Shown here in pieces: positions 43,273-52,426 of a DNA stretch of 64,000 nt (positions within the stretch are counted from its first letter, which is position 1; every line of letters starts with the position of its first letter). The stretch is from an uncultured Ruminiclostridium sp. (GTDB lineage Bacteria; Bacillota; Clostridia; Oscillospirales; Ruminococcaceae). The stretch is from positions 1 to 64,000 of the forward strand of contig CATLBH010000002.1 of the NCBI GenBank assembly GCA_949878745.1, given 5' to 3'. Below the pieces are notes generated by a model that had not been told where the DNA came from, made no database searches, and saw only the letters and a list, made by a program, of their open reading frames with translations. A program made the translations under genes and the position numbers.

Positions 43273-43386
43273 AACCTGTTTTTATAAGAAGCCTCCGCTG
43301 TATATTGTTGAAAACTTTGATAGTTTTAAACACTTTCAACATAGTTTTCAACAATTGCCGCGAAAAAAATCTTATAAAAACAGGTT
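43273..43386. repeat. Nested inverted repeat between dxr and cdsA
   Basis: AACCTGTTTTTATAAGA and TCTTATAAAAACAGGTT form perfect 17-bp outer arms. ATTGTTGAAAACT and AGTTTTCAACAAT form perfect 13-bp inner arms with the same centre. It has a different sequence from the adjacent 160-bp element. It could be another palindromic repeat or a processing or termination structure in the cdsA-dxr leader. The rest of the 373-nt gap (43387-43439) holds the cdsA terminal region and nothing else visible. Confidence 0.65.
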
Positions 43387-43439
43387 GAGTACAAGTTTCA
43401 GACGTAATTCGACATTTTTCCTCCTATATTAAAACAATT

Positions 43440-44285
43440 TTACGCTATCATTTGAACCGGCTCGATAAAAGAAAAGGAAATGTATAGAAAAGGCGCCACA
43501 AAAAGCACGCTGTCAAATCTGTCCAATATTCCGCCGTGACCGGGGATTATGTTGCCGAAATCCTTCACCATACACTGTCTTTTCAGAAGCGAAGCGGAAA
43601 AATCACCCACAACGCCCAATATCGAGCCTATGACCGCAATCAGCACAAGATATAAAACATTGACCTTAAAAGAAGCCGCGCCGTTTATAAGTCCGTCGAC
43701 CCAAGGATATCCTAAGCCGACGATTACCGCCGTCACGATCGCGGCGGCAAGTCCGCCGAAAAAGCCCTCCCAGGATTTTTTTGGGCTGATTTTCGGAGCC
43801 ATCTTATGCTTTCCGAAGGCGGACCCTATAAAATACGCCCCCGCGTCGCTTATCCAAGGGATCAGCAGAGCCAGAACCACGTAATATACTCCGGTATTAA
43901 AAATTTTGTGCAAAAAAACAATGGTGGACAGCGAAAGAGGAATCAGGAAAGACACGAAGCTCATAAGAGCGATCTCCTCAAACTTTACTTTTTCGTGATC
44001 AAAAAGCATTATAACAAACATTATAAGCAAAAACGTTCCCGCCAGCATAGGAAAAAAACGCTTAATCACGTCAATGCACAAAAAAGAGGGCATTGCGGTG
44101 GCAAAGAGCATACATACCGCCGCCACACCTTTATTTGAAAAATATTTGGTGGCAAGAAGCACCTCGCCCACCGCCAAAGCAGAGACAAAGGTCATTGCCA
44201 CAAGAATAACCGCCGTATTATCCAGATATAAGAGAAAAATAAGCACCGGAACAGCGACAACCGCAGTTAATATTCTCGTCAACAT
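43440..44285 (-). CDS. cdsA: Phosphatidate cytidylyltransferase
   Basis: CdsA makes CDP-diacylglycerol for phospholipids. The 281-aa membrane protein has about eight hydrophobic segments and the C-terminal signature SDAGAYFIGSAFGKHKM then SPKKSWEG. GDFSASLLKRQ and PGHGGILDRFDSVLF complete it. It follows uppS after a 162-nt gap and precedes dxr after a 373-nt gap filled with palindromic elements. Confidence 0.95.
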   Translation of the reverse strand: MLTRILTAVVAVPVLIFLLYLDNTAVILVAMTFVSALAVGEVLLATKYFSNKGVAAVCMLFATAMPSFLCIDVIKRFFPMLAGTFLLIMFVIMLFDHEKVKFEEIALMSFVSFLIPLSLSTIVFLHKIFNTGVYYVVLALLIPWISDAGAYFIGSAFGKHKMAPKISPKKSWEGFFGGLAAAIVTAVIVGLGYPWVDGLINGAASFKVNVLYLVLIAVIGSILGVVGDFSASLLKRQCMVKDFGNIIPGHGGILDRFDSVLFVAPFLYISFSFIEPVQMIA

Positions 44286-44447
44286 AGAAACCGTCCTTTA
44301 AATGAGAGGCAGCGCCCCAATTGGTAAATCGCACGGAGCAAGCAAGCGGCAAGGGCGTTAACCGCTGATTGTGCGGCGCCGTCTTTTGCTTATGCTGTCT
44401 TAAAATAATCTCTTGTAAAACTATGGTATCGGAACCCGTATTAACAC

Positions 44448-45167
44448 TTAAACTCCGCCGAAACGGCGATTCCTTTTACCGTACTCCAACAAAGCGTTTA
44501 AAAGATCCCGCTCCGTAAAGTCCGGCCACAAAACGTCCATAAACACAAATTCGGCATACGCCGACTGCCATATTAGAAAATTTGACAGACGCTTTTCACC
44601 GCTTGGACGTATTATAAGATCCACGTCGGGAAGACCGCTTGTATAAAGAAACTTTGAAAAGCTTTTTTCATCCAGCTCTTCCAGCGTTATTTCTCCGGCT
44701 TTATACAGCTCCGCCGCGCGTTTTGTCCCGTTTACGATTTCCTCTCTGCCGCCGTAATTAAAGGCTATGCAGCACCACATTCCCGTATTTTCGGCGGACA
44801 TTTTCTCCGCTTCTTCCATTTTTTGTATTACTTCTTCGGACAAATTATCTCTGTTTCCTAAGAATCTGAGCCTTATATTTTTCGAGTTAAGCTTCATCAT
44901 CTCGTCCATAAAGCTGCAAAACAGCTTCATAAGAGAATCCACCTCATCCTTGGGTCTTGACCAGTTTTCGGTGGAAAAGGCGTAAAACGTCACACAGGGT
45001 ATCCCAAGCTCCACACAGCTGTTAAGACAGCTGCGGAACGCTTTGGCTCCCTGTGAATGACCCATTTTTCTCGGAAGAAAACGCTTTTTAGCCCATCTTC
45101 CGTTACCGTCCATTATGATGCCTATATGCTTTATGTCAAGATTTTTAACTATGTTTTCCTTGTCCAC
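44448..45167 (-). CDS. uppS: Isoprenyl (undecaprenyl) diphosphate synthase
   Basis: UppS builds the C55 lipid carrier used for cell-wall precursors. The motif HIGIIMDGNGRWAKKR holds the catalytic aspartate. YAFSTENWSRP and IRPSGEKRLSNFLIWQSAYA then FVF complete the signature. At 239 aa it is normal. Its ATG overlaps the frr stop. Confidence 0.96.
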   Translation of the reverse strand: MDKENIVKNLDIKHIGIIMDGNGRWAKKRFLPRKMGHSQGAKAFRSCLNSCVELGIPCVTFYAFSTENWSRPKDEVDSLMKLFCSFMDEMMKLNSKNIRLRFLGNRDNLSEEVIQKMEEAEKMSAENTGMWCCIAFNYGGREEIVNGTKRAAELYKAGEITLEELDEKSFSKFLYTSGLPDVDLIIRPSGEKRLSNFLIWQSAYAEFVFMDVLWPDFTERDLLNALLEYGKRNRRFGGV

Positions 45168-45721
45168 TATATTGTCATAATTTCCTTTTCTTTTTCCTTG
45201 CCTGCGTCGTCAACCTTGTCGCAGTAGCTGTCGGTAAGCTTCTGAATATCCTTTTCGCAGTTTTTCATATCGTCCTCGGTGATTTCGGAGTTTTTCTTCA
45301 TCGCCTTAAATTTGTCCATAGCGTCGCGGCGGATATTGCGGACGGTTACCTTTGCTTCCTCGCAATACTTGGATACCTGCTTTACAAGCTCCTTTCGGCG
45401 CTCCTCGGTAAGCTGCGGAAAAACGATACGCAGACATTTTCCGTCGTTGGTGGGAGTAATGCCGATATCGCTGGCCATAATCGCTTTTTCGATAGACTTC
45501 ATTGAAGAAATGTCCCAAGGCTGAATCACAAGAATACGCGCTTCGGAGACGGAAATGGCCGCCATCGCGTTTATCTGTGTGGGAGTTCCGTAATAATCCA
45601 CGGTTATTTTGTCAAGAATCGCGGGATTGGCTCTGCCCGCGCGTATGGTTGAAAATTCGTGCTGCAAAGATGCTACGCATTTTTCCATTTTCTTCTTTGC
45701 GTTATCCATTACTTCTTTCAT
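45167..45721 (-). CDS. frr: Ribosome recycling factor
   Basis: Frr splits post-termination ribosomes with EF-G. The 184-aa coiled protein has LQHEFSTIRAGRANPAILD, VDYYGTPTQINAMAAISV and KNCEKDIQKLTDSYCDKVD. It follows pyrH after 111 nt and overlaps uppS by one base. Confidence 0.97.
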   Translation of the reverse strand: MKEVMDNAKKKMEKCVASLQHEFSTIRAGRANPAILDKITVDYYGTPTQINAMAAISVSEARILVIQPWDISSMKSIEKAIMASDIGITPTNDGKCLRIVFPQLTEERRKELVKQVSKYCEEAKVTVRNIRRDAMDKFKAMKKNSEITEDDMKNCEKDIQKLTDSYCDKVDDAGKEKEKEIMTI

Positions 45722-45832
45722 GTCTAAAATTCCTTTCTTTGGTCAGCGGTGATGCCGCCTGGTGTTTTAATAGAATGTTAAATCTCGGTGTTTAATTGCC
45801 TTTGAGAAATTCGGTGAGTTTAAAAGCAAGTT

Positions 45833-46561
45833 TTAATTTCGGATATTGTTTACAAGAGTTCCCACTTTTTCGCCCATTACAGCGTCATAAATATTATCGG
45901 GACGGCGAAGGTCAAAAACAATGAGAGGGATATCGTTATCGCTGCACATTGCGGCGGCAGTGCCGTCAAGCACCATCAAGCCCGCGGCGAGAATATCGTG
46001 GTGACTTAGGTGTTCAAACTTTACGGCGTCGTTATAGCGGTTCGGATCCTTGTCATAAACGCCGTCCACCATTGTAGCTTTTAAAAGTACGTCCACTTCA
46101 AGCTCCGCCGCTCTAAGTGAAGCGGCGGAATCGGTGGAAAAAAAGGGGCTTCCCGTACCGCAGCCGAAGATAACTATTCTTCCCTTTTCAAAATGGCGAA
46201 GAGCTTTTTGTCTTATATAAGGTTCCGCAAGCGCGCGCATTTCTATGGCGGTCTGTACCCTGACCTCGCAGCCTAAGCCCTCCAAAACATCCGCTACCGC
46301 CAAAGCGTTCATGGTAGTGGCAAGCATACCTATGTGATCCGCCCTTACTCTGTCCATGGTTCCGCTCGCTCTTCCGCGCCAGAAGTTTCCGCCGCCCACC
46401 ACAATGCCTATCTGAGTTCCGATGTCATAGCACTTTTTTATGCTTTTGCAAATTTTTTCGATAGTGGGGATATCGAGTCCCGTTTTTTTATCGCCCGCCA
46501 GGGCTTCTCCGCTGAGCTTCAGCAGTATTCTTTTGTATTTGGGGGTAATGTCTTCGCTCAT
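45833..46561 (-). CDS. pyrH: UMP kinase
   Basis: PyrH phosphorylates UMP to UDP. The 242-aa amino-acid-kinase-fold protein has RILLKLSGEALAG, VVGGGNFWRG, and GTGSPFFSTDSAASLRA for the acceptor. The pyrH-frr-uppS-cdsA-dxr-rseP-ispG order is standard, but rpsB and tsf are not upstream; hom is instead. Confidence 0.97.
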   Translation of the reverse strand: MSEDITPKYKRILLKLSGEALAGDKKTGLDIPTIEKICKSIKKCYDIGTQIGIVVGGGNFWRGRASGTMDRVRADHIGMLATTMNALAVADVLEGLGCEVRVQTAIEMRALAEPYIRQKALRHFEKGRIVIFGCGTGSPFFSTDSAASLRAAELEVDVLLKATMVDGVYDKDPNRYNDAVKFEHLSHHDILAAGLMVLDGTAAAMCSDNDIPLIVFDLRRPDNIYDAVMGEKVGTLVNNIRN

Positions 46562-46686
46562 ACCGAAATTTCCCTTCTGAATTTATTTAATTTTTTTTTA
46601 CCTTTAACAAACTATGACTTTAACTTTTATGGACTACAATGCGCGTGCTGCCGATCATATGTTCATCATCGCCGCGCTGTCGGCAA

Positions 46687-47925
46687 TCAATAATCAAGGA
46701 CTCTGATTTTTCCTTTTATTTCAGCCTGTTGGGATAGGATTTTACAATCCTCGGCGAATTTGTGTTCGTTTATTTTTGTTGTTATGAACGCCGCTTCGTT
46801 TTCGCTTTCATCGTCTCTGTGCAGCAATTTAAGTTTGCCCCACATTTCCTCCGCTTTTTTTAGAACGGAGGCTTTATCCTTACAGGTTACTCTTAGGTAA
46901 AATTTATTTTCGAGCGCGTCACGGTCAAGGACAAAGTCCTGTTCGGAATCCTTCCAATAAAGAGATTTGCTGTTGTTATGCATTTTTGCGGCCATAATAA
47001 TGTCGGATACCACCGCGCTGGCGGTAGGCAGCTTTCCGGCGCCTTTTCCGTAAAATACAACGTCTCCGGTAGCATCCCCTCTCACAAGAATTGCGTTAAA
47101 TACGTCGTTAACGCCCGCAAGCTGACTTTCCGAGGCAATAAAAGCGGGACATACCATAACGGCGGCTTTTTCTCCGCGTCTGCTTGCCCATCCTATCAGC
47201 TTTACCGCTCCGCCGAAATCGTTGCAGTACTGCACATCCTCAAGGGTCACGCCGGTAATTCCTTCGGTGTAAACGTCCTTTGGGTATACGTGCTTACCGA
47301 ATGCCAAAGAAGCTAAAATACATATCTTACGGCAAGCGTCCTGTCCCTCGATATCTGCCGCGGGATTTCTTTCGGCGTAGCCAAGCCTCTGAGCGGTGGA
47401 AAGAGCGTTGTCAAAAGCCATTCCCTCGTTTATCATTTTTGTGAGTATAAAATTGGTGGTACCGTTTAAAATACCCGCGATCTCGTCGATCTCGTTGGCG
47501 GACATACAGTGATGAAGGGGACGGATAATGGGTATTCCTCCGCCTACGCTTGCCTCAAAAAAGAAATTGACCTTTTTTTCTCTGGCAATGCGCAAAAGCT
47601 CGGCTCCCTTTTCCGCCACAAGCTCCTTGTTTGAGGTAACCACACTTTTTCCCGCTTCCAAAAGAGATTTTACAAAGCCGTAGGAGGGATTAAGACCGCC
47701 TATCACTTCAACGGCCACCGTTATTTCGGGATCGTTTAGGATTACGTTAAAATCCTTTATAAATTTATCGTCATAAGGAGTTCCGCTAAAATCTCTTAAA
47801 TCAAGAATATATTTAATATCCGCTTTATCGCCTATTTTGCTTTCAATTCCCGAAAGATTTTTATAAAAAACCTCCACAGTACCGGAGCCTACGATGCCGT
47901 AACCCATAACCGCTATTTTAACCAT
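46687..47925 (-). CDS. hom: Homoserine dehydrogenase
   Basis: Hom reduces aspartate semialdehyde to homoserine on the way to threonine and methionine. The Rossmann start is VMGYGIVGSGTVEVF. Substrate-binding motif AERNPAADIEGQDACRKICI and GILNGTTNFILTKM are present. A C-terminal ACT-like region (about residues 330-412) is probably for threonine feedback. It is preceded by its own promoter at 47988-48016. Confidence 0.95.
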   Translation of the reverse strand: MVKIAVMGYGIVGSGTVEVFYKNLSGIESKIGDKADIKYILDLRDFSGTPYDDKFIKDFNVILNDPEITVAVEVIGGLNPSYGFVKSLLEAGKSVVTSNKELVAEKGAELLRIAREKKVNFFFEASVGGGIPIIRPLHHCMSANEIDEIAGILNGTTNFILTKMINEGMAFDNALSTAQRLGYAERNPAADIEGQDACRKICILASLAFGKHVYPKDVYTEGITGVTLEDVQYCNDFGGAVKLIGWASRRGEKAAVMVCPAFIASESQLAGVNDVFNAILVRGDATGDVVFYGKGAGKLPTASAVVSDIIMAAKMHNNSKSLYWKDSEQDFVLDRDALENKFYLRVTCKDKASVLKKAEEMWGKLKLLHRDDESENEAAFITTKINEHKFAEDCKILSQQAEIKGKIRVLDY

Positions 47926-47987
47926 TTTTTCCTATTACCGCCCTTCCGACCTTCTTTTATTTAAATTACATTAATTACATATACTCA

Positions 47988-48016
47988 ATTATAGCATATT
48001 TTTCTAAATCTTACAA
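47988..48016 (-). promoter_or_regulatory. Promoter of hom
   Basis: TTGTAA and TATAAT are separated by 17 nt on the minus strand, 63 nt before the hom start. No riboswitch or T-box is visible in the short leader. Confidence 0.7.
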
Positions 48017-48057
48017 GCTTTTTAAGAAATTTTTTATTTTTTTACACAAACGGTTAT

Positions 48058-48170
48058 AAGCCGCGTTTTAAACTATTGTATAAAATAAAAGTCAAGATAT
48101 GAGAGGAATCGGGCGATAATTGCCCGAAAACGCAAAATATCTTGACTTCGGTTTTTTTAAAACGCAGCTT
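48058..48170 (-). terminator. Triple nested inverted repeat downstream of proS
   Basis: Three nested stems share nearly the same centre: AAGCCGCGTTTTAAA with TTTAAAACGCAGCTT, AAGTCAAGATAT with ATATCTTGACTT, and TCGGGC with GCCCGA. On the minus strand the middle stem is followed by TTTTATTTTAT, so it could terminate proS transcription. The three-tier symmetry is more than a terminator needs. The rest of the 323-nt gap (48171-48248) holds nothing else clear. Confidence 0.6.
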
Positions 48171-48248
48171 AAGCAGGCTGCCGGAATAAGAAAGTTCCGT
48201 ACCTCTCGGCTATTTTGGTAATTTGGTCACAAAAGCGTACGCATAACG

Positions 48249-49685
48249 TTAATAAGCCTTTCCCCAGCAGACCATATGCTGTGCGGGCTTACCGCAGCAT
48301 ACGCATTTGTCCGATATGTTTTTTTGCTCAAAAGGAATACACCTGGATCCTACCCCCGTAATCTCTTTTACTTTATCCTCACACTCTTCGTCTCCGCACC
48401 ACATGGCGTGAACAAAGCCGTCGCCGTTTTCGGCAAGCTTTTGTGTGATCTCTTCCATAGAAGTGCAGTCATAGGTACGTCTTTGCATATTATCATAGGC
48501 TATTTTATAGATATTGTCGGCAAAGGCTTTAAGCAAAGCGTCCAGATTTTCCTCCAACTCGCTCAGCTTAACAAAGGTCTTTTCGCGGTTATCCCTGCGG
48601 ACGATGACGCATTGATCGTTTTCAATATCCTTAGGCCCTATTTCAAGTCTCAAAGGAACGCCCTTCATCTCATATTCGGAGAATTTCCAGCCGGGACTGT
48701 TCTCACTGTCGTCGATCTTTACTCTGTATTTTTCCTTAAGCCGCTCCGCTATCTCGCGGGCTTTTTCCAAAACGCCGTCTTTATGCTGATTCACCGGAAT
48801 AATTACAACCTGAATAGGCGCGATGGCGGGAGGAAGCACAAGTCCGTTATCGTCTCCGTGAGACATTATAACGGCGCCTATAAGCCTTGTACTTACGCCC
48901 CAAGAGGTTTCATAAACATATTCCAGCTTGTTTTCCTTACTGGTATAAGTGATGTCGAAGGCTTTGGCAAAGCCGTCGCCGAAATAGTGAGAAGTACCCG
49001 CCTGAAGCGCTTTTCCGTCGTGCATAAGAGCCTCGATGGCATATGTGGCTTCCGCGCCCGCGAACTTGTCGCTTTCCGTCTTTTTTCCTTTTATAACGGG
49101 CATATTAAGATGCTTTTCGCAGAAATCGGCGTAGATATTCAGCATTCTTTCCGTTTCCTCAATCGCTTCATCGGGAGTAGCGTGAACGGTGTGCCCTTCC
49201 TGCCACAAAAATTCTCTCGACCTTAAGAAGGGACGGGTGGTTTTTTCCCAGCGAACCACCGAGCACCACTGATTATAAAGCTTAGGCAGATCTCTGTGGG
49301 AATGTATTATATTTGAATAGTGCTCGCAAAAAAGAGTTTCGGAGGTGGGTCTTACGCAAAGACGCTCCGGCAGCTTTTCGCTCCCCCCGTGAGTAACCCA
49401 CGCCACCTCGGGCGCAAAACCCTCGACATGATCCTTTTCCTTATTTAATAGGCTCTCGGATATGAACATAGGCATATAAACGTTTTCGTGTCCCGTATCC
49501 TTGAACATTTTATCAAGTATTTTCTGCATATTTTCCCATATTGCGTATCCGTACGGTCTTATTATCATACAGCCCTTGACGCTGGAATAGTCAATAAGAT
49601 CGGCTTTTTTTACAATATCCGTATACCACTGGGCAAAATCTTCGTCTCTCGAGGTTATAGCCTCGACCATTTTTTTATCCGCCAT
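48249..49685 (-). CDS. proS: Prolyl-tRNA synthetase, type 3
   Basis: ProS charges tRNA-Pro. At 478 aa without the editing insertion it is the short archaeal/eukaryal-like form common in Clostridia. Motif 2 region [15 protein letters not shown] and [20 protein letters not shown] are clear. The C-terminal zinc-type cysteine domain ([22 protein letters not shown]) ends in the typical KAY. It has its own promoter at 49723-49751. Confidence 0.97.
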   Translation of the reverse strand: MADKKMVEAITSRDEDFAQWYTDIVKKADLIDYSSVKGCMIIRPYGYAIWENMQKILDKMFKDTGHENVYMPMFISESLLNKEKDHVEGFAPEVAWVTHGGSEKLPERLCVRPTSETLFCEHYSNIIHSHRDLPKLYNQWCSVVRWEKTTRPFLRSREFLWQEGHTVHATPDEAIEETERMLNIYADFCEKHLNMPVIKGKKTESDKFAGAEATYAIEALMHDGKALQAGTSHYFGDGFAKAFDITYTSKENKLEYVYETSWGVSTRLIGAVIMSHGDDNGLVLPPAIAPIQVVIIPVNQHKDGVLEKAREIAERLKEKYRVKIDDSENSPGWKFSEYEMKGVPLRLEIGPKDIENDQCVIVRRDNREKTFVKLSELEENLDALLKAFADNIYKIAYDNMQRRTYDCTSMEEITQKLAENGDGFVHAMWCGDEECEDKVKEITGVGSRCIPFEQKNISDKCVCCGKPAQHMVCWGKAY

Positions 49686-49722
49686 TGGTTAATACTTCCT
49701 TCCTGTCTGTTGTTATTTTAAT

Positions 49723-49751
49723 ATTATATAACATTTTCGTGCCTTTTGCAA
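49723..49751 (-). promoter_or_regulatory. Promoter of proS
   Basis: TTGCAA and TATAAT are separated by 17 nt on the minus strand, 37 nt before the start codon. The leader is short and carries no T-box. Confidence 0.72.
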
Positions 49752-49801
49752 GCAAAAGAATAAATTTTCTTACGATTTTTACAAAAATAACGATTAATGT
49801 A

Positions 49802-49830
49802 TTCCATTTTTTAAAAAAATATGTTATAAT
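49802..49830 (+). promoter_or_regulatory. Probable promoter of the YcxB-like gene
   Basis: A perfect -10 box TATAAT lies at 49825-49830 with a weak -35 TTCCAT 17 nt upstream. The leader to 49929 is about 90 nt and has an imperfect AAGCCG/CGAGCTT hairpin. Confidence 0.55.
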
Positions 49831-49928
49831 GTTATTATGCGTTTTTAAGCCGACCTTGTGAAATCGGGTTTCGAGCTTAAGCCGCGCTTATCAAATAACT
49901 CCTATAATTGAAAGGAATGGGCGTACAT

Positions 49929-50795
49929 ATGGCTTTTGAAACCGTAAACGGACAAAAGGTCTTTTCATCCATGACCGGAATGACCTATATATTCGGGGAC
50001 TATTTTGTTGTATTCAGGGGCGATAATTTTCCGCCGGAGATTTACGAATGGGGCGATATAGTCTCCGTCAGCGACGGTTTGACGGAAATGATCATTTCCA
50101 CCGACTCCGCGATGTACACAATAGAGAGGAACGCTTTCCGCTCGGACGAACAGTACCTGAGCGTGAGAGCCGTAATAGAGGGACAGATAGCCGTTCATCC
50201 TTCCATAAAATACAAATTCAACAAACGGATACTTCCCCTTAAATTCCTCTACCGGAATATAACTACTCCCAACGCCTATGTAATGCGCGGAGTATATGAG
50301 GAAAAGGTTATAAATTCCTGCAACATTTCCCTTGTGAGCGCCAAATACGGACGGTATATCTTTTTGTTTGCGCTGCTTCTGATAATCGTGATATTTGCCG
50401 TTTTGATAAAAATTATGGGAACACTTGCCGACGATTGGTTTTACTGTCTGCCGATTGCTCTTTTTTCGGGAATAATTATTTCGGTGGCTATCTACCTTGT
50501 TGTGGGAGTAACCGCGCGTCATAAATATAATCAGGTCAACAAGGTTGACCCCGCCCTTTCCAAAGAAATAACAATTGTTGTGGCTCCTGAAGGCTTTGCC
50601 GCCGTGGAAAGTTCGGTATATACGGGACACGACCTTATTCCCTGGAACGAAGCGAGCTTTTTTATAGAAACACATGTGGGAATAGTGGTTTTCAGGGACA
50701 ACGAGTCGGTTTTCTGGCTCCCCAAAAGCTATATCCCCAAAAACGAACAGAATAATTTAATAAGCATTATTGCCACAAGAGTAAAGCAAAGATAA
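49929..50795 (+). CDS. Membrane protein with YcxB-like C-terminal domain
   Basis: The 288-aa protein has an N-terminal beta-rich domain (residues about 1-120), then two adjacent membrane helices (IFLFALLLIIVIFAVLIKIM and CLPIALFSGIIISVAIYLVV). A beta-rich C-terminal half follows, with HDLIPWNEASFFIET and ESVFWLPKSYIP. The latter pattern is that of YcxB-like PH-type domains. The N-terminal half resembles another copy of the same domain (IYEWGDIVSV), suggesting an internal duplication. Function is unknown. ATG 49929 follows AAAGGA; the upstream TTG overlaps that site. Confidence 0.6.
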   Translation: MAFETVNGQKVFSSMTGMTYIFGDYFVVFRGDNFPPEIYEWGDIVSVSDGLTEMIISTDSAMYTIERNAFRSDEQYLSVRAVIEGQIAVHPSIKYKFNKRILPLKFLYRNITTPNAYVMRGVYEEKVINSCNISLVSAKYGRYIFLFALLLIIVIFAVLIKIMGTLADDWFYCLPIALFSGIIISVAIYLVVGVTARHKYNQVNKVDPALSKEITIVVAPEGFAAVESSVYTGHDLIPWNEASFFIETHVGIVVFRDNESVFWLPKSYIPKNEQNNLISIIATRVKQR

Positions 50796-50872
50796 ATAAA
50801 AATATAATCTTTACCGCTTCGTTATGAAACGGTTCGGGTGTTTTTAAAATCCCGCTGAAGGAAGGTAACAAA

Positions 50873-52324
50873 ATGAAAACTTCTATCGCATCGGAATCAC
50901 ATATCATAAACAATAAGGAATACACTATCTTGGGCGTAAGCACAAGCCCCGGAAGCTTCGGTATCTGCAACACTACCATACAGCGCGACAGAGAAATAAA
51001 AGAGACTTTCTTTATCGGAAACGAGGCTCTTATAAACGTGATACAGAAAAGCGTCAACGATAAATTCTCAAACAAAATTATCTGTCAGATTTCCACCATG
51101 GAACGCTGCGGCGATTTTTCCAGAAGAGTCGCCCTCTCCTGCACCGATTATTTTGACAACAACAAAAATATACAGGCCGCTTTGCAGCCTATCCTCGATT
51201 ATTTGAGAAACGGGCTGTATGTTGTTTACGAAAACGAAATGTTTCCAACCGACGGGGGAGGAAGCTTCTTTTGGTCAAGCTATATGATGAGCCACGAATT
51301 CGGAGGTTCTTCTACTTTCAGCTCCGTATGCAAATTGGATTACGACGTGCCTCCCGCGTTTCTTGCACCTACCGAGGGAATATCGACCTATAACGATAAA
51401 GCGCTGAACGCATCCATAGAAAAGGTTAAAAAAGACGAAGAAGCCGTGGGAATTTGCTTCCATCTGACGGGTATGTTCTGTGCGCTGCTGTCCAATCATC
51501 ATGATGTAACAGCGGCGCTGATGCTGAATAAAAAGGTGCGCTGTCTTGTAATAGAGCCAATAAGATATATTTTGTCTTCTAACGACTTTGAACACGAGAA
51601 AACGTCCGAAGAAACCGAAAACGAAAAATATCTTTATACTTCCTGCGCAAAAATTCCGCTCAGTAAGATTTCAAAGCCCCTTCTTGAAACCTTTTTCATA
51701 ACCCGAATGTGTGAATCCGGAAAATACACAGATTCTGTAATATACAACAGCGAAAAATCCTCTCATTTAAAGGGCAAAAAGTCATTGCCCAAAGAAATAA
51801 CGGAAAAGTGCGACAAGCTGCCCGACTGCGAGATGCTGCAATCCGCCGCTATGATAGATTTTCTTTCCGATGAAGAAATCAACGCATTATTACAGGGCGA
51901 GACAATGCTGAACGATAATTATATAATCAATAAAAATTATTACACAAGTATAACCATAGCCCTTTCCTATCTTCAGTACAAAAATTTCAGCAAGTTTCTC
52001 GAATTCGCCATGGATATACTCAAAAACGAAGAATTGTCCGCAGTTCATCAATATGTGGCCACAAGGCTTCAGCCTATAATGAACGAAAAAATATACAATC
52101 TTTTTAAGGAGCTTCTCGAAAGTGAAAACCCCGTTTACGGTCCGATAAAAACGTTGGCCGAGAAATATATAAAGCGCTATAAGGCCTATATCGAAACTCC
52201 TACCGAAGAAAAAAGCAGCCGCGCCGAGGCAGTTCCGATGAAACGCAATCTGGAAAATGAAATAAACGCGCTTGAGATGGCAAAGAGGATACAGTCCTCT
52301 AAAGTAGAAAGAAACTTAAAATAG
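50873..52324 (+). CDS. Hypothetical protein, 483 aa
   Basis: I do not recognise this protein. It is soluble, with no signal peptide or membrane segment. The N-terminal half is mixed alpha/beta (YTILGVSTSPGSFGICNTTI), a central DGGGSFFWSSYMMSHEFGG is distinctive, and the C-terminal third (from about residue 330) is helical, with FLSDEEINALLQGETM and a repeat-like ALSYLQYKNFSKFLEFAMDI. It follows the YcxB-like gene by 77 nt behind GAAGGTAAC and probably shares its transcript. A terminator follows. Function cannot be stated. Confidence 0.75.
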   Translation: MKTSIASESHIINNKEYTILGVSTSPGSFGICNTTIQRDREIKETFFIGNEALINVIQKSVNDKFSNKIICQISTMERCGDFSRRVALSCTDYFDNNKNIQAALQPILDYLRNGLYVVYENEMFPTDGGGSFFWSSYMMSHEFGGSSTFSSVCKLDYDVPPAFLAPTEGISTYNDKALNASIEKVKKDEEAVGICFHLTGMFCALLSNHHDVTAALMLNKKVRCLVIEPIRYILSSNDFEHEKTSEETENEKYLYTSCAKIPLSKISKPLLETFFITRMCESGKYTDSVIYNSEKSSHLKGKKSLPKEITEKCDKLPDCEMLQSAAMIDFLSDEEINALLQGETMLNDNYIINKNYYTSITIALSYLQYKNFSKFLEFAMDILKNEELSAVHQYVATRLQPIMNEKIYNLFKELLESENPVYGPIKTLAEKYIKRYKAYIETPTEEKSSRAEAVPMKRNLENEINALEMAKRIQSSKVERNLK

Positions 52325-52375
52325 TATAAGCGTACATATTTTGCTGCGGATATCAAAAAGTAATCCAAAATAATA

Positions 52376-52402
52376 AGCAGGCCGCATAAAACGCAGCCTG
52401 CT
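52376..52402. terminator. Bidirectional terminator between the 483-aa gene and ackA
   Basis: AGCAGGC and GCCTGCT flank a 13-nt loop, with TTTTAT after the plus-strand stem and an A/T-rich tract on the other side. It separates two convergent genes. Confidence 0.75.
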
Positions 52403-52426
52403 TTTATACTATCTTTGCAATTAAAA

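Noticed and set aside
44296-44447. Imperfect inverted repeats between uppS and cdsA
   Set aside because: AGCGG/CCGCT and GCGCC arms are short and not concentric; they could be chance in a 160-nt gap, so no element is called.
48276-49226. Long open frame (316 codons) on the plus strand
   Set aside because: It is antisense to proS and mirrors its codon pattern; no recognisable domain.
49965-50675. Open frame of 236 codons on the minus strand
   Set aside because: Antisense to the YcxB-like gene, which has a ribosome site and clear membrane segments.
51867-51900. FliM-like motif LSDEEINALLQGE in the 483-aa protein
   Set aside because: A short match to the FliM N-terminal motif only; no flagellar genes or other FliM features are present.
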